DNA of 18,125 bases from contig DRQV01000002.1 of NCBI GenBank assembly GCA_011371325.1, positions 1 to 18,125 on the forward strand. The letters are read 5' to 3'. Below the pieces are notes generated by a model. That model ran no database searches. It was not told where the DNA came from and saw nothing but the letters and a program-made list of their open reading frames with translations. The translations under genes and the position numbers were made by a program. Positions 1 to 7,148 of the stretch are shown piece after piece. This DNA comes from Thioploca sp. (GTDB lineage Bacteria > Pseudomonadota > Gammaproteobacteria > Beggiatoales > Beggiatoaceae). Every line of letters starts with the position of its first letter. Within the stretch, counting starts at the first letter, position 1.

Positions 1-1502
1 AAACAGCAGCATTATTAGTTCAAGATATTGAATTAACAATTAAAACTATATTGGCTGGTAAGATTGAAAATAATGAAGCAACTTATGATATTTTAATGAG
101 GGCTTTAATTCAATTGCCTAATTATCTAGATCATTTAGCAATTGTACAACGTGATATTCCTTTAGCATTATTACCATTATTAAATAATTTACGGGCTTTA
201 AGAAAACAAAAGCCATTAACGGCTAATAGTTTATTTACACCAGATTTATCAGTTACTATTACCAGTTTTAAACCAATAAAATTAACTGATGATAAACTGA
301 AAAAATATATGCAGCAAATGCGAGCTGCTTATCAAAAAGGTTTAGCTGTATTATTTAAAAATCCTAAGCAACCAGTTGAAGGATTAAAATTTCTCTATAC
401 AGTGATGCAACGTTTACAGCAGGCTACTGGAACTGCTCCAATTACTAAAGTTTGGTGGGTGGCAGAAGGAGTTATTGAAGCATTATTGCAAAAAGGATTA
501 GTTCTTAATAAACCAATACTCAATTTATTAAAACAAATAGACGCCTCAATAAATCAGGTTATGACTCATGGTAATGCAGCGTTAAAAATAGCTCCTTCAA
601 AAGCGTTATTAAATAACTTATTATTTTTTGTGGCTCAAGCTCGTTCCAAAGGTAAGCAGACAATAGCTATCAAAACTACATTTCAATTAAATGATTATTT
701 GCCATCAGAAGCCTCTTTAGCAGCTGCAAGATTAATGTTTGCTGGGCCTGATATTGAATTGATGAAAGTAGTGGTAACTTTGTTAAAAGATGACTTTGCT
801 AGAGTAGAAGAAACTTTAGATATATTTAATCGGGCTGACAATCCTTCTGTTTCAGAATTATCTCCACTGGTAGATTTACTACGAGACATGGCTAATACTT
901 TAGGATTACTTGGTTTATTAGTTCAACGTAAGTCTATGTTAGCACAGGCAATGCTATTTTTGGATATTACTGAAGGACGTAAACCACTTAAGATGCCAAC
1001 TTTATTAAAAATTGCTAATGCATTACTAAAAATTAGTGCTGCTGTGGATATTTTATCAGTACAAGGTGTACATGCAAAACAACGTTTACAACAAAGTCCA
1101 GATACTGAATTCTCTGAAACTCCACAGTTTGGAATTGTATTAGGAGTAGCTGTTGATGAAGCTAAAACTGAATTAGCCCAAGTAATTCAACCTATAGTTA
1201 ACTTTATTGATACTGGAACTCAAGATGATAGTTTGTTAGAAGTTCCAGGTCGTTTAAAACAAGTGGAAGGTTTTTTATCTGTTGCATCTCATGATCGGGC
1301 TGCCAAATTGCTTAGGCAATGCAATAATTATATAGGACGGGTCTTTATTAAAGAGGCCACTGTGCCATCAGAAGATAAGCTAAAATCTTTGGCAGATGTG
1401 TTGATTGGGATTGAATTATATTTAGATACTTTAGCTGGTAATCCTATGGATACAGAAGATATTTTAGAAGGAACTAAAAAACGATTATTGCTTCTTGGCT
1501 AA
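1..1502 (+). CDS. ChpA N-terminal-domain protein (FimL-like), 5' end missing
   Basis: The reading frame is open from base 3 to the TAA at 1500-1502, with no stop upstream, so the N-terminus lies beyond the left edge; a TTG at 51 is only the first start-like codon inside the window. The roughly 500 visible residues resemble, along their whole length, the N-terminal region of ChpA, the CheA-type hub of the Pil-Chp system controlling type IV pili and twitching in Pseudomonas, and its paralogue FimL. Supporting stretches are the RDIPLALLPLLNNLRA and SLFTPDLSV segments near the start, LLFFVAQA in the middle, and the closing block with LLRQCNNYIGR and the helix IGIELYLDTLAG. In ChpA, Hpt, histidine kinase and CheW domains follow; here the protein stops at the end of the N-domain, and no continuation is visible in any frame downstream. 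It is therefore either a free-standing FimL-type scaffold or a truncated chpA. The family call is from recalled ChpA sequence, not a search. Confidence 0.75.
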   Translation, partial: TAALLVQDIELTIKTILAGKIENNEATYDILMRALIQLPNYLDHLAIVQRDIPLALLPLLNNLRALRKQKPLTANSLFTPDLSVTITSFKPIKLTDDKLKKYMQQMRAAYQKGLAVLFKNPKQPVEGLKFLYTVMQRLQQATGTAPITKVWWVAEGVIEALLQKGLVLNKPILNLLKQIDASINQVMTHGNAALKIAPSKALLNNLLFFVAQARSKGKQTIAIKTTFQLNDYLPSEASLAAARLMFAGPDIELMKVVVTLLKDDFARVEETLDIFNRADNPSVSELSPLVDLLRDMANTLGLLGLLVQRKSMLAQAMLFLDITEGRKPLKMPTLLKIANALLKISAAVDILSVQGVHAKQRLQQSPDTEFSETPQFGIVLGVAVDEAKTELAQVIQPIVNFIDTGTQDDSLLEVPGRLKQVEGFLSVASHDRAAKLLRQCNNYIGRVFIKEATVPSEDKLKSLADVLIGIELYLDTLAGNPMDTEDILEGTKKRLLLLG

Positions 1503-1532
1503 AATAGTTTCGCTACACATCCACTTAAGAGT

Positions 1533-1577
1533 AAATGAGGATAATGTTTTTCTGGCGGAGAAACTCTATCCTCATTT
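1533..1577. repeat. Perfect 11-bp inverted repeat with nested stem
   Basis: AAATGAGGATA (1533-1543) pairs with TATCCTCATTT (1567-1577). The 23-nt interval holds a second stem, TTTCT (1549-1553) with AGAAA (1559-1563), around a GGCGG loop. It lies 31 nt past the stop of the ChpA-like gene. There is no T-run on either side, so it is not a canonical rho-independent terminator. It could be a 3' mRNA-stabilising structure, a regulatory hairpin or a small dispersed repeat. Confidence 0.6.
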
Positions 1578-1796
1578 GCTGTCAAATTACTCGGAATTAT
1601 CTGATTCTTCCACCCGGGAACGTTAAACAAATCCTTTAGTAAATTAGATGGAATAATTGATTAATCATCGTATATCATCGATATATGAGTTAATTCCTCT
1701 TTTTAATCCATCAAAATAGTAAATTTATTTTAAATTTAATTAAAAATTACTATATAATTTTCTATAAAAAAACATCGGTAATAGGAATCAAGCTGA

Positions 1797-1946
1797 GTTA
1801 AGTGGAAAGTAGCTATCACTCCGAATTTATATTATCAATTGGTAATAATCTGGCATGAATATTATTATGAAGACTTCCAAAAAATTGGCTTTGATATTTC
1901 GGAGCAAATTCTACCCTATCGATTTGGAATTTCTTATCGATTTTAA
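1797..1946 (+). pseudogene. Possible coding relic, no start codon
   Basis: Between a TGA at 1794-1796 and a TAA at 1944-1946, one frame reads as a fairly balanced protein fragment with segments such as WKVAITPNLYYQLVIIWHEYYYEDF and QKIGFDISEQILPYRFGISYRF read consecutively in two parts. Its composition looks more protein-like than the other frames in this gap, but there is no ATG, no ribosome-binding site and no family I recognise. It may be the tail of a decayed gene or simple coincidence. Confidence 0.15.
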
Positions 1947-2234
1947 ATTAATACTCTATCATAATTTTAAGAATTATCAGTTACACTCAATAAGTTATTA
2001 TGTTATAATTCTATATTATAGATTTAAAGAATTCTGCAAAAAATATTTTATATTGCATTGCAAGTTGCAAAAGATATTTGTCAATATATAAATGTATAAT
2101 ACGCTTTAATTTTGGGAATAAAATTTGCATTACTAATAAATAATTTATGACCTTAAACCTCAAATCTTAAGTAAAATATTTTCATTAAGGCAATTTGTGG
2201 AAAATAATATGGTAAATTTTGTTTAAATATTATG

Positions 2235-2240
2235 TATAAT
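2235..2240 (+). promoter_or_regulatory. Candidate -10 box upstream of the surface-protein gene
   Basis: An exact TATAAT lies 108 nt before the ATG at 2349. No good -35 hexamer is seen at 16-18 nt spacing, and in DNA this AT-rich the hexamer can occur by chance, so it is only a candidate promoter. Confidence 0.22.
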
Positions 2241-2285
2241 GCTTAAAAAAGTTTGAGTTATAAGTATTTAAATCTTATCTTTAAG

Positions 2286-2308
2286 TTTAGATCGATTTAC
2301 AATCTAAA
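2286..2308. promoter_or_regulatory. 7-bp dyad (possible operator) upstream of the surface-protein gene
   Basis: TTTAGAT (2286-2292) and ATCTAAA (2302-2308) form a perfect inverted repeat with a 9-nt spacer, about 40 nt before the start codon at 2349. The geometry would suit a dimeric regulator or a 5'-UTR stem-loop. No known operator consensus was recognised. Confidence 0.25.
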
Positions 2309-2348
2309 TATTTTACTATCATTTATATAGTATTAATGGAGGAATGAA

Positions 2349-5300
2349 ATGAAGAATCTCCTTTCACGAGGTGCGGCTTCTTGTATACTATCTTTTGTTG
2401 GGATAGTCATGATGCTTGGTATTTCGATGAATGCCTATGCACGAGCAGAACTAGCACTTGAACAAAGAGTTGAAGGTGACATACAATCCGTTTTATCTGG
2501 TCAGCCATTTACTTTTTTACTTCAGTATCGTTGTGCCAGTACTACGGAAGATTGTGAAAATGTACAACTAGTTAGTACATTGCCAGCTGAAATAACTGAT
2601 ATATTACAAGAAGTTGCTCCAACTGGTGCCGCTCATCAACATATCGAATCAGTTGATGTTAAAAATAATGTGGTAACTTGGAATTTTATTAGTCCGCTGG
2701 AAGCTGGTTCCACTGGCGGTTTAACAATGACTGTTACACTTAAGAACGGTCAAACCCCTAACAATACCACAGTTACCAATTCAGCTACAATCAGCTCTGA
2801 CAATGCAGATAGCGTAGAAAATGTAGTTTCTACAGTTAATGTAACAGCTGAAAGCGTGGTTACTCTTACTAAAACATTGAAAAGTGGCAATCCTAGATTA
2901 GATCGTGAAACTACATATAGAATTGAAATGTGTAATCAAGATGGCTATGGTCAACTTGATTTAAATAATGTGACTCTAGTTGATCAGTTACCAGCTAATA
3001 CTGGTTATATAACTTCCATGAGAAATGGTTCTTATGATGCAGTTACGGAAACTATTACTTGGCCAACTAAGGATTTGAAAGTAGGAAAATGTTTTACATT
3101 CTATGATGTTGTGGTTCAATATCCATCATCTATTTTTAGTGAAGGTGATATAACTAATTTAGTTACTGCTTCTGGTACTATAGCTGGTGTAACAGAACCA
3201 CAAGTTTATACTGCGGAAGTGACTAATTATTTTGGACCTGGTTTAGGTGAAGGAGTTATTGACTTTTCAGTTTTAAAACAAGGGCCAAATAAAATTATAC
3301 CAGAAGGTAGTTTTGACTATGGATTTACAGTTAAAAATACTGGTAATGTTGACCTTACAAATATGGTAATCACCGATACCATACCATCTCAATTGGTAGT
3401 TACTAAAATAAGAGTTGGGGATAATAATCAAGAAGATGGTTCAATTCCAATGACTGTTGAATACAAAACGAGTAACAATTCCAATTGGACAGCAGTAGCA
3501 GATAGCCCATTTAGTACACCCCCAATGCAATCTATTGATGTAACGTCATTAAATTTAGCTGAAGGTGAGTATATAACTGATTTAAAATGGGGATTTCCAT
3601 CCTCTTTGCCCGTTGGTTTTAGATCTGATGTTAATAGAGATAAAGCCACTGGTTTTTCAGTTAATGTATTACCAGAAGCTAGAAATGGCGAACTAGTAAA
3701 AGTTGGCGATCTTATTAAGAATACTGCTTTTGCTGAAGCGAGTTCAAAAAGTAATAGTTATACTAAAACGACTGAAGTAGTTTATGCTACAGCAAAACCA
3801 AAGATAGTTAAGACTGTTTTAGGAATATCGACTATTACTCCAGGTGATGTTGTAACATATACTATTGCATTAAGAAATCAGGCTGTCACTTTATTGGTAA
3901 ATCCAAGTATGGTTGATATATTAGATGACAATCTGGAGTATTTAAGTTGGAATGTTAAATCCCAAACTTTAGGTATTCCTTCACCATCTTTCTCCAAAAA
4001 AATTAACCAAAATGGTAAGACAGTATTATATTGGGATTGGACAGGAGATAATTCTTATTCATTTAAACAATGGGATAAATTTAAAATAACCGTAACTCTT
4101 AGGGTTAAAACTACAACGTTACCTGGTTTGATAGGTAATCGAGCTTATTCTATTGCTGAAATCCCAAATAGTGCAATTAACTTAGCTGGCTGTATTGATA
4201 AAATTGCTGATGCCAATGATATTGATGGTGATGGTGATGTAGAAGAACTATTATGTTCTAGCGATGAAGCTCTCATCACTGCAAGCAAAGTGGCTGCTAT
4301 GGAATCAATCAAATTAGTTCGTGGCCAATTAGATTATCAATATCACCGTTATCCAGCTTGGGGTAAAACTGCTAGGGGTGGTACTCTGGACTATCGCTTA
4401 ACTGTTAGAAATGTTGGAAATATCTCTATGACTAATGTTGTGGTTGTAGATATTTTGCCATTCATATCTGATACTGGAGTTATTGATTTATCTCAACGTG
4501 AATCAGAGTGGCAACCTCATCTTAGAGGTGCTGTGGATGCTGGTAATGGTATCATCGTATCTTATAGTACTGAAGAAAATCCTTGTCGGGCTGAGGTTTT
4601 ACCAACCAATCCACCTGAATGTAAAGACCCACAATGGTCAACTAACATACCAAGTGATATTGCATCGGTACGTTCATTACGCTTTGATTTTGGTGATAAA
4701 ATATTTGAACCAGGCGATCAATTACAATTAGAATGGCCAATGTCAGCTCCAATCAATGCAACTTTAGGTACTGAAACTGATCCTTCAATTGCTTGGAATT
4801 CATTTGGTTATGTTGCTACTAGAGTAGATAATGGTGAACAATTACTACCTTCAGAACCAATTAAAGTTGGCGTTGAAGTGGTTGATTTTGAACCAGCAGT
4901 TTTGGGTGATAGGGTCTGGTTAGATACTAATGCTAATGGCCTCCAAGATAATGATGAAGTGGGTCTAAATGGTGTTAAAGTTGAAGTTTATAAACCAGGA
5001 ACGGATGGTATTGCTAATACTATTGATGATGAATTAGTTGATTTTACTAGAACAGCTAATGGCCCAGATGATAATCCTGGATTCTATATTTTCTCATTCT
5101 TAGATGGTGGAGATTATTTTGTTAAATTTGAACCACCAGTTGGTTATGCTATATCTCCTCAAGATAAAGGTGATGATGATATTATTGATTCAGATGTTAA
5201 TCCAGAAACTAATTCTACTATGGTAGTGCATTTATTGGATGATACCATTGATTATAGTTGGGATATGGGATTGATAGAGAAAGGAACTGCTGCATTAGGT

Positions 5301-7061
5301 GACTATGTATGGTTTGATCGTAATCAAAATGGTATACAAGATGAAAGCAAGGATTTAGCTATCAGTGGAGTTAAAGTTACTTTATATCGTGATGATGGTA
5401 ATGGTGTAGCAGATGTAGCAACAGATTTGGAAGTTGCAACTACTAACACTGCGGCTGATGGTAGTTATCTATTTGAAGACCTTGGACCTGGCAATTATTT
5501 TGTTAAATTTACCTTACCAGAAGATGCTGAGTATTTCACTATTAAAGATGAAGGTTCATCAGATTTAGAAGATTCTGATGTAGATAATAATGGTGTAACA
5601 AACATTGTTACTTTAGGCAAGAATGAGTTTAATCAAAGTTTAGATGCTGGCATATTCAAAATTATTGGTGACTTATCTTTAGGTAATCAAGTTTGGATAG
5701 ATAAGGATGAAGGCCTAAATGGTACTTACAGTGTTGATGATGGTGATGAAGGCATTAATGGTGTACGAGTGAACTTATATCGTGATACTGATGGTAATAA
5801 TGAGTATACAGCTAATGTTGATCAACAATTATCAAGTATGGTTACCTTTACCAAAAGCGGTACCCCAGGCTATTACTTATTCGAAGAATTAAAGCCAGGT
5901 GATTACATAGTTCAAATAGCACCAGAAAACTTTGTAGTTGGTGGTCCATTAAATGATAATGACTCTATTCAACCCCGTGCTATGGTAAGTTCTTTAGGTG
6001 GCTCTGATCCAGATGATGGAATTGATAATGACAGTAATGGTGGTGATTTAATACCTGGTCATGGTGTAGTATCATTAGCAGTAACTCTAACTACTCCAGA
6101 AGATATAAATGATATAGCTGGAAAAATTAATTCCACAGTTGATTTTGGATTTAATGTCAGAGAAGATATAGTCTTTGATACTTGTCATGCTCCTAGTTTT
6201 TACGCTTTAAATGATCAACTCTTAAATGATACTGGAATCTTTGCTATTACTCCATATACAGGTGTAGTAACAGAATTAGGTAGCATATTATATGGATATG
6301 ATCTTGAGGGATTAGACACTGATCCTATTACAGGCATATTATATGCCTCATCTGGTGATGATGCTGGAATTCCTTACCCCGTTCCTTCTAGTGATAGAGA
6401 AAGAATTGATGAACCTGATTTTCCTGATTATCCAGATGGATTATTATATACAATCGATACAACAACTGGTATTCCTACTAAAATAGTTAATCCAGGTCCT
6501 ATTTGGCGTGGTGAAGTATCTGCTATTTCTTTTAAATCTGACGGTGAATTATGGGCATGGTCAGATAGAAAAGCCGGACCATTGATTGTTGATGTGAATA
6601 CTGGTGTTGGTAAAAAGGCATCTTCTAATGAAACTGATTATTCTCAATTTGCTATTGAAGGTATGGCTTGGGATAATCAAGATCAAGTATTATATCTGGT
6701 TGAAAATAGTAATGGTACTGGTGATACTAGTGCTAGCAATTCTACACTATATTCATGGGATAGTTCTACTGGTGAAACTAAGATTTGTTCGATTTCAGGG
6801 CAAATAGAAGCTTTAGACATGGCAAATAACAATGTTTTATTATTTGCTATCCACGAAGCTGGAGATTTCAATATATATGGTTGGAGAGCTACAACAGATG
6901 GTTGCCCAGTTATACCTAGAGATGCAACTCTAGAAAACCCAAGCAATATTGTGTTGAAATATGATACAGAAGTATATTCTGATATTGAGGCAATTTCTTG
7001 GCCTAATAGTTGTGATATAGAAAGGATTATAGCTCAACAAGGTTTGGAAGATGCTAAATAA
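2349..7061 (+). CDS. Secreted multidomain DUF11 / SdrD_B-like repeat surface protein
   Basis: This 1570-residue protein is probably exported and adhesive or structural. The ATG at 2349 has a strong GGAGG (2338-2342) six nucleotides upstream. Residues 1-31 form a Sec signal peptide (hydrophobic core around 12-28, cleavage after AYA-31). About five DUF11-like beta-sandwich regions follow, starting near residues 32, 165, 300, 482 and 648, each with a VxNTGN/VxDxLP type signature (for example FTVKNTGNVDLTNM, LTVRNVGNISMTN). A DxDxDG calcium-type loop (IDGDGD) lies near residue 620. Three SdrD_B-like repeats begin at LGD/LGN 852, 983 and 1111. The C-terminal 290 residues (C1279-C1555) contain LYxIDxxTG-like blades suggesting a beta-propeller. 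There is no LPXTG motif, C-terminal membrane helix, RTX nonapeptide array or autotransporter barrel. Secretion beyond the periplasm is therefore unexplained. The domain family is fairly certain; the exact role is not known. Confidence 0.85.
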   Translation: MKNLLSRGAASCILSFVGIVMMLGISMNAYARAELALEQRVEGDIQSVLSGQPFTFLLQYRCASTTEDCENVQLVSTLPAEITDILQEVAPTGAAHQHIESVDVKNNVVTWNFISPLEAGSTGGLTMTVTLKNGQTPNNTTVTNSATISSDNADSVENVVSTVNVTAESVVTLTKTLKSGNPRLDRETTYRIEMCNQDGYGQLDLNNVTLVDQLPANTGYITSMRNGSYDAVTETITWPTKDLKVGKCFTFYDVVVQYPSSIFSEGDITNLVTASGTIAGVTEPQVYTAEVTNYFGPGLGEGVIDFSVLKQGPNKIIPEGSFDYGFTVKNTGNVDLTNMVITDTIPSQLVVTKIRVGDNNQEDGSIPMTVEYKTSNNSNWTAVADSPFSTPPMQSIDVTSLNLAEGEYITDLKWGFPSSLPVGFRSDVNRDKATGFSVNVLPEARNGELVKVGDLIKNTAFAEASSKSNSYTKTTEVVYATAKPKIVKTVLGISTITPGDVVTYTIALRNQAVTLLVNPSMVDILDDNLEYLSWNVKSQTLGIPSPSFSKKINQNGKTVLYWDWTGDNSYSFKQWDKFKITVTLRVKTTTLPGLIGNRAYSIAEIPNSAINLAGCIDKIADANDIDGDGDVEELLCSSDEALITASKVAAMESIKLVRGQLDYQYHRYPAWGKTARGGTLDYRLTVRNVGNISMTNVVVVDILPFISDTGVIDLSQRESEWQPHLRGAVDAGNGIIVSYSTEENPCRAEVLPTNPPECKDPQWSTNIPSDIASVRSLRFDFGDKIFEPGDQLQLEWPMSAPINATLGTETDPSIAWNSFGYVATRVDNGEQLLPSEPIKVGVEVVDFEPAVLGDRVWLDTNANGLQDNDEVGLNGVKVEVYKPGTDGIANTIDDELVDFTRTANGPDDNPGFYIFSFLDGGDYFVKFEPPVGYAISPQDKGDDDIIDSDVNPETNSTMVVHLLDDTIDYSWDMGLIEKGTAALGDYVWFDRNQNGIQDESKDLAISGVKVTLYRDDGNGVADVATDLEVATTNTAADGSYLFEDLGPGNYFVKFTLPEDAEYFTIKDEGSSDLEDSDVDNNGVTNIVTLGKNEFNQSLDAGIFKIIGDLSLGNQVWIDKDEGLNGTYSVDDGDEGINGVRVNLYRDTDGNNEYTANVDQQLSSMVTFTKSGTPGYYLFEELKPGDYIVQIAPENFVVGGPLNDNDSIQPRAMVSSLGGSDPDDGIDNDSNGGDLIPGHGVVSLAVTLTTPEDINDIAGKINSTVDFGFNVREDIVFDTCHAPSFYALNDQLLNDTGIFAITPYTGVVTELGSILYGYDLEGLDTDPITGILYASSGDDAGIPYPVPSSDRERIDEPDFPDYPDGLLYTIDTTTGIPTKIVNPGPIWRGEVSAISFKSDGELWAWSDRKAGPLIVDVNTGVGKKASSNETDYSQFAIEGMAWDNQDQVLYLVENSNGTGDTSASNSTLYSWDSSTGETKICSISGQIEALDMANNNVLLFAIHEAGDFNIYGWRATTDGCPVIPRDATLENPSNIVLKYDTEVYSDIEAISWPNSCDIERIIAQQGLEDAK
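4902..6130 (+). repeat. Three tandem SdrD_B-like repeats inside the surface protein
   Basis: Repeat starts at residues 852, 983 and 1111 are about 130 residues apart. The first two share LGDxVWxDxNxNGxQD, a GVKVxLY strand and a conserved closing strand ending in DYFVKFE/NYFVKFT; the third keeps LGNQVWID, GVRVNLYRD and DYIVQIA. SdrD_B domains are rod-like calcium-stabilised Ig-type folds known from staphylococcal Sdr adhesins and many bacterial surface proteins. Repeat limits are approximate. Confidence 0.75.
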
Positions 7062-7074
7062 TATATAATTTTAT

Positions 7075-7091
7075 AGGAGATAACACCTCCT
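7075..7091 (+). other. Small hairpin with SD-like and anti-SD-like arms
   Basis: AGGAG (7075-7079) pairs with CTCCT (7087-7091) across a 7-nt loop, 13 nt after the surface-protein stop. The right arm is part of CACCTCCTTA (7084-7093), identical to the last ten bases commonly found at the 16S rRNA 3' end. Function unknown; it may be coincidental. Confidence 0.3.
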
Positions 7092-7109
7092 TACTATAGT
7101 TAAATTTAA

Positions 7110-7137
7110 AGGGGCAATTTCTGCCCCTATTTTTTTT
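7110..7137 (+). terminator. Rho-independent terminator after the surface-protein gene
   Basis: A perfect 7-bp stem, AGGGGCA (7110-7116) with TGCCCCT (7122-7128), closes a 5-nt loop and is followed by A and eight Ts (7130-7137). It is the clearest intrinsic terminator in the window. The Shine-Dalgarno of the next gene (GGAG, 7138-7141) begins at the base after the last T. Confidence 0.9.
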
Positions 7138-7148
7138 GGAGAATTTTT

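Larger units (their letters stand above)
1503..2348. other. 846-bp AT-rich intergenic region
   Basis: No convincing gene lies here. It contains an 11-bp perfect inverted repeat (1533-1577), a 6-bp perfect palindrome with a 3-nt loop (TATATC/GATATA, 1671-1685), long A/T tracts around 1720-1775, a possible coding relic (1797-1946), a TATAAT hexamer (2235-2240) and a 7-bp dyad (2286-2308) before the next gene. The codons of the 78-residue ATG frame at 1855-2091 give a Tyr/Phe/Ile/Lys-rich product with no recognisable motif and no Shine-Dalgarno, as expected of random AT-rich DNA. Confidence 0.6.

Noticed and set aside
1819..1904. CTCCGAA/TTCGGAG inverted repeat in the long gap
   Set aside because: Only 7 bp with a 72-nt interval and a mismatch next to it; not distinguishable from chance.
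1855..2091. 78-residue ATG open frame in the long gap
   Set aside because: Composition is Tyr/Phe/Ile/Lys-rich as expected from random AT-rich DNA, there is no ribosome-binding site, and no motif is recognisable.
6683..6946. 87-residue antisense frame inside the surface-protein gene
   Set aside because: It overlaps continuous coding sequence of the propeller-like domain and has no recognisable features.
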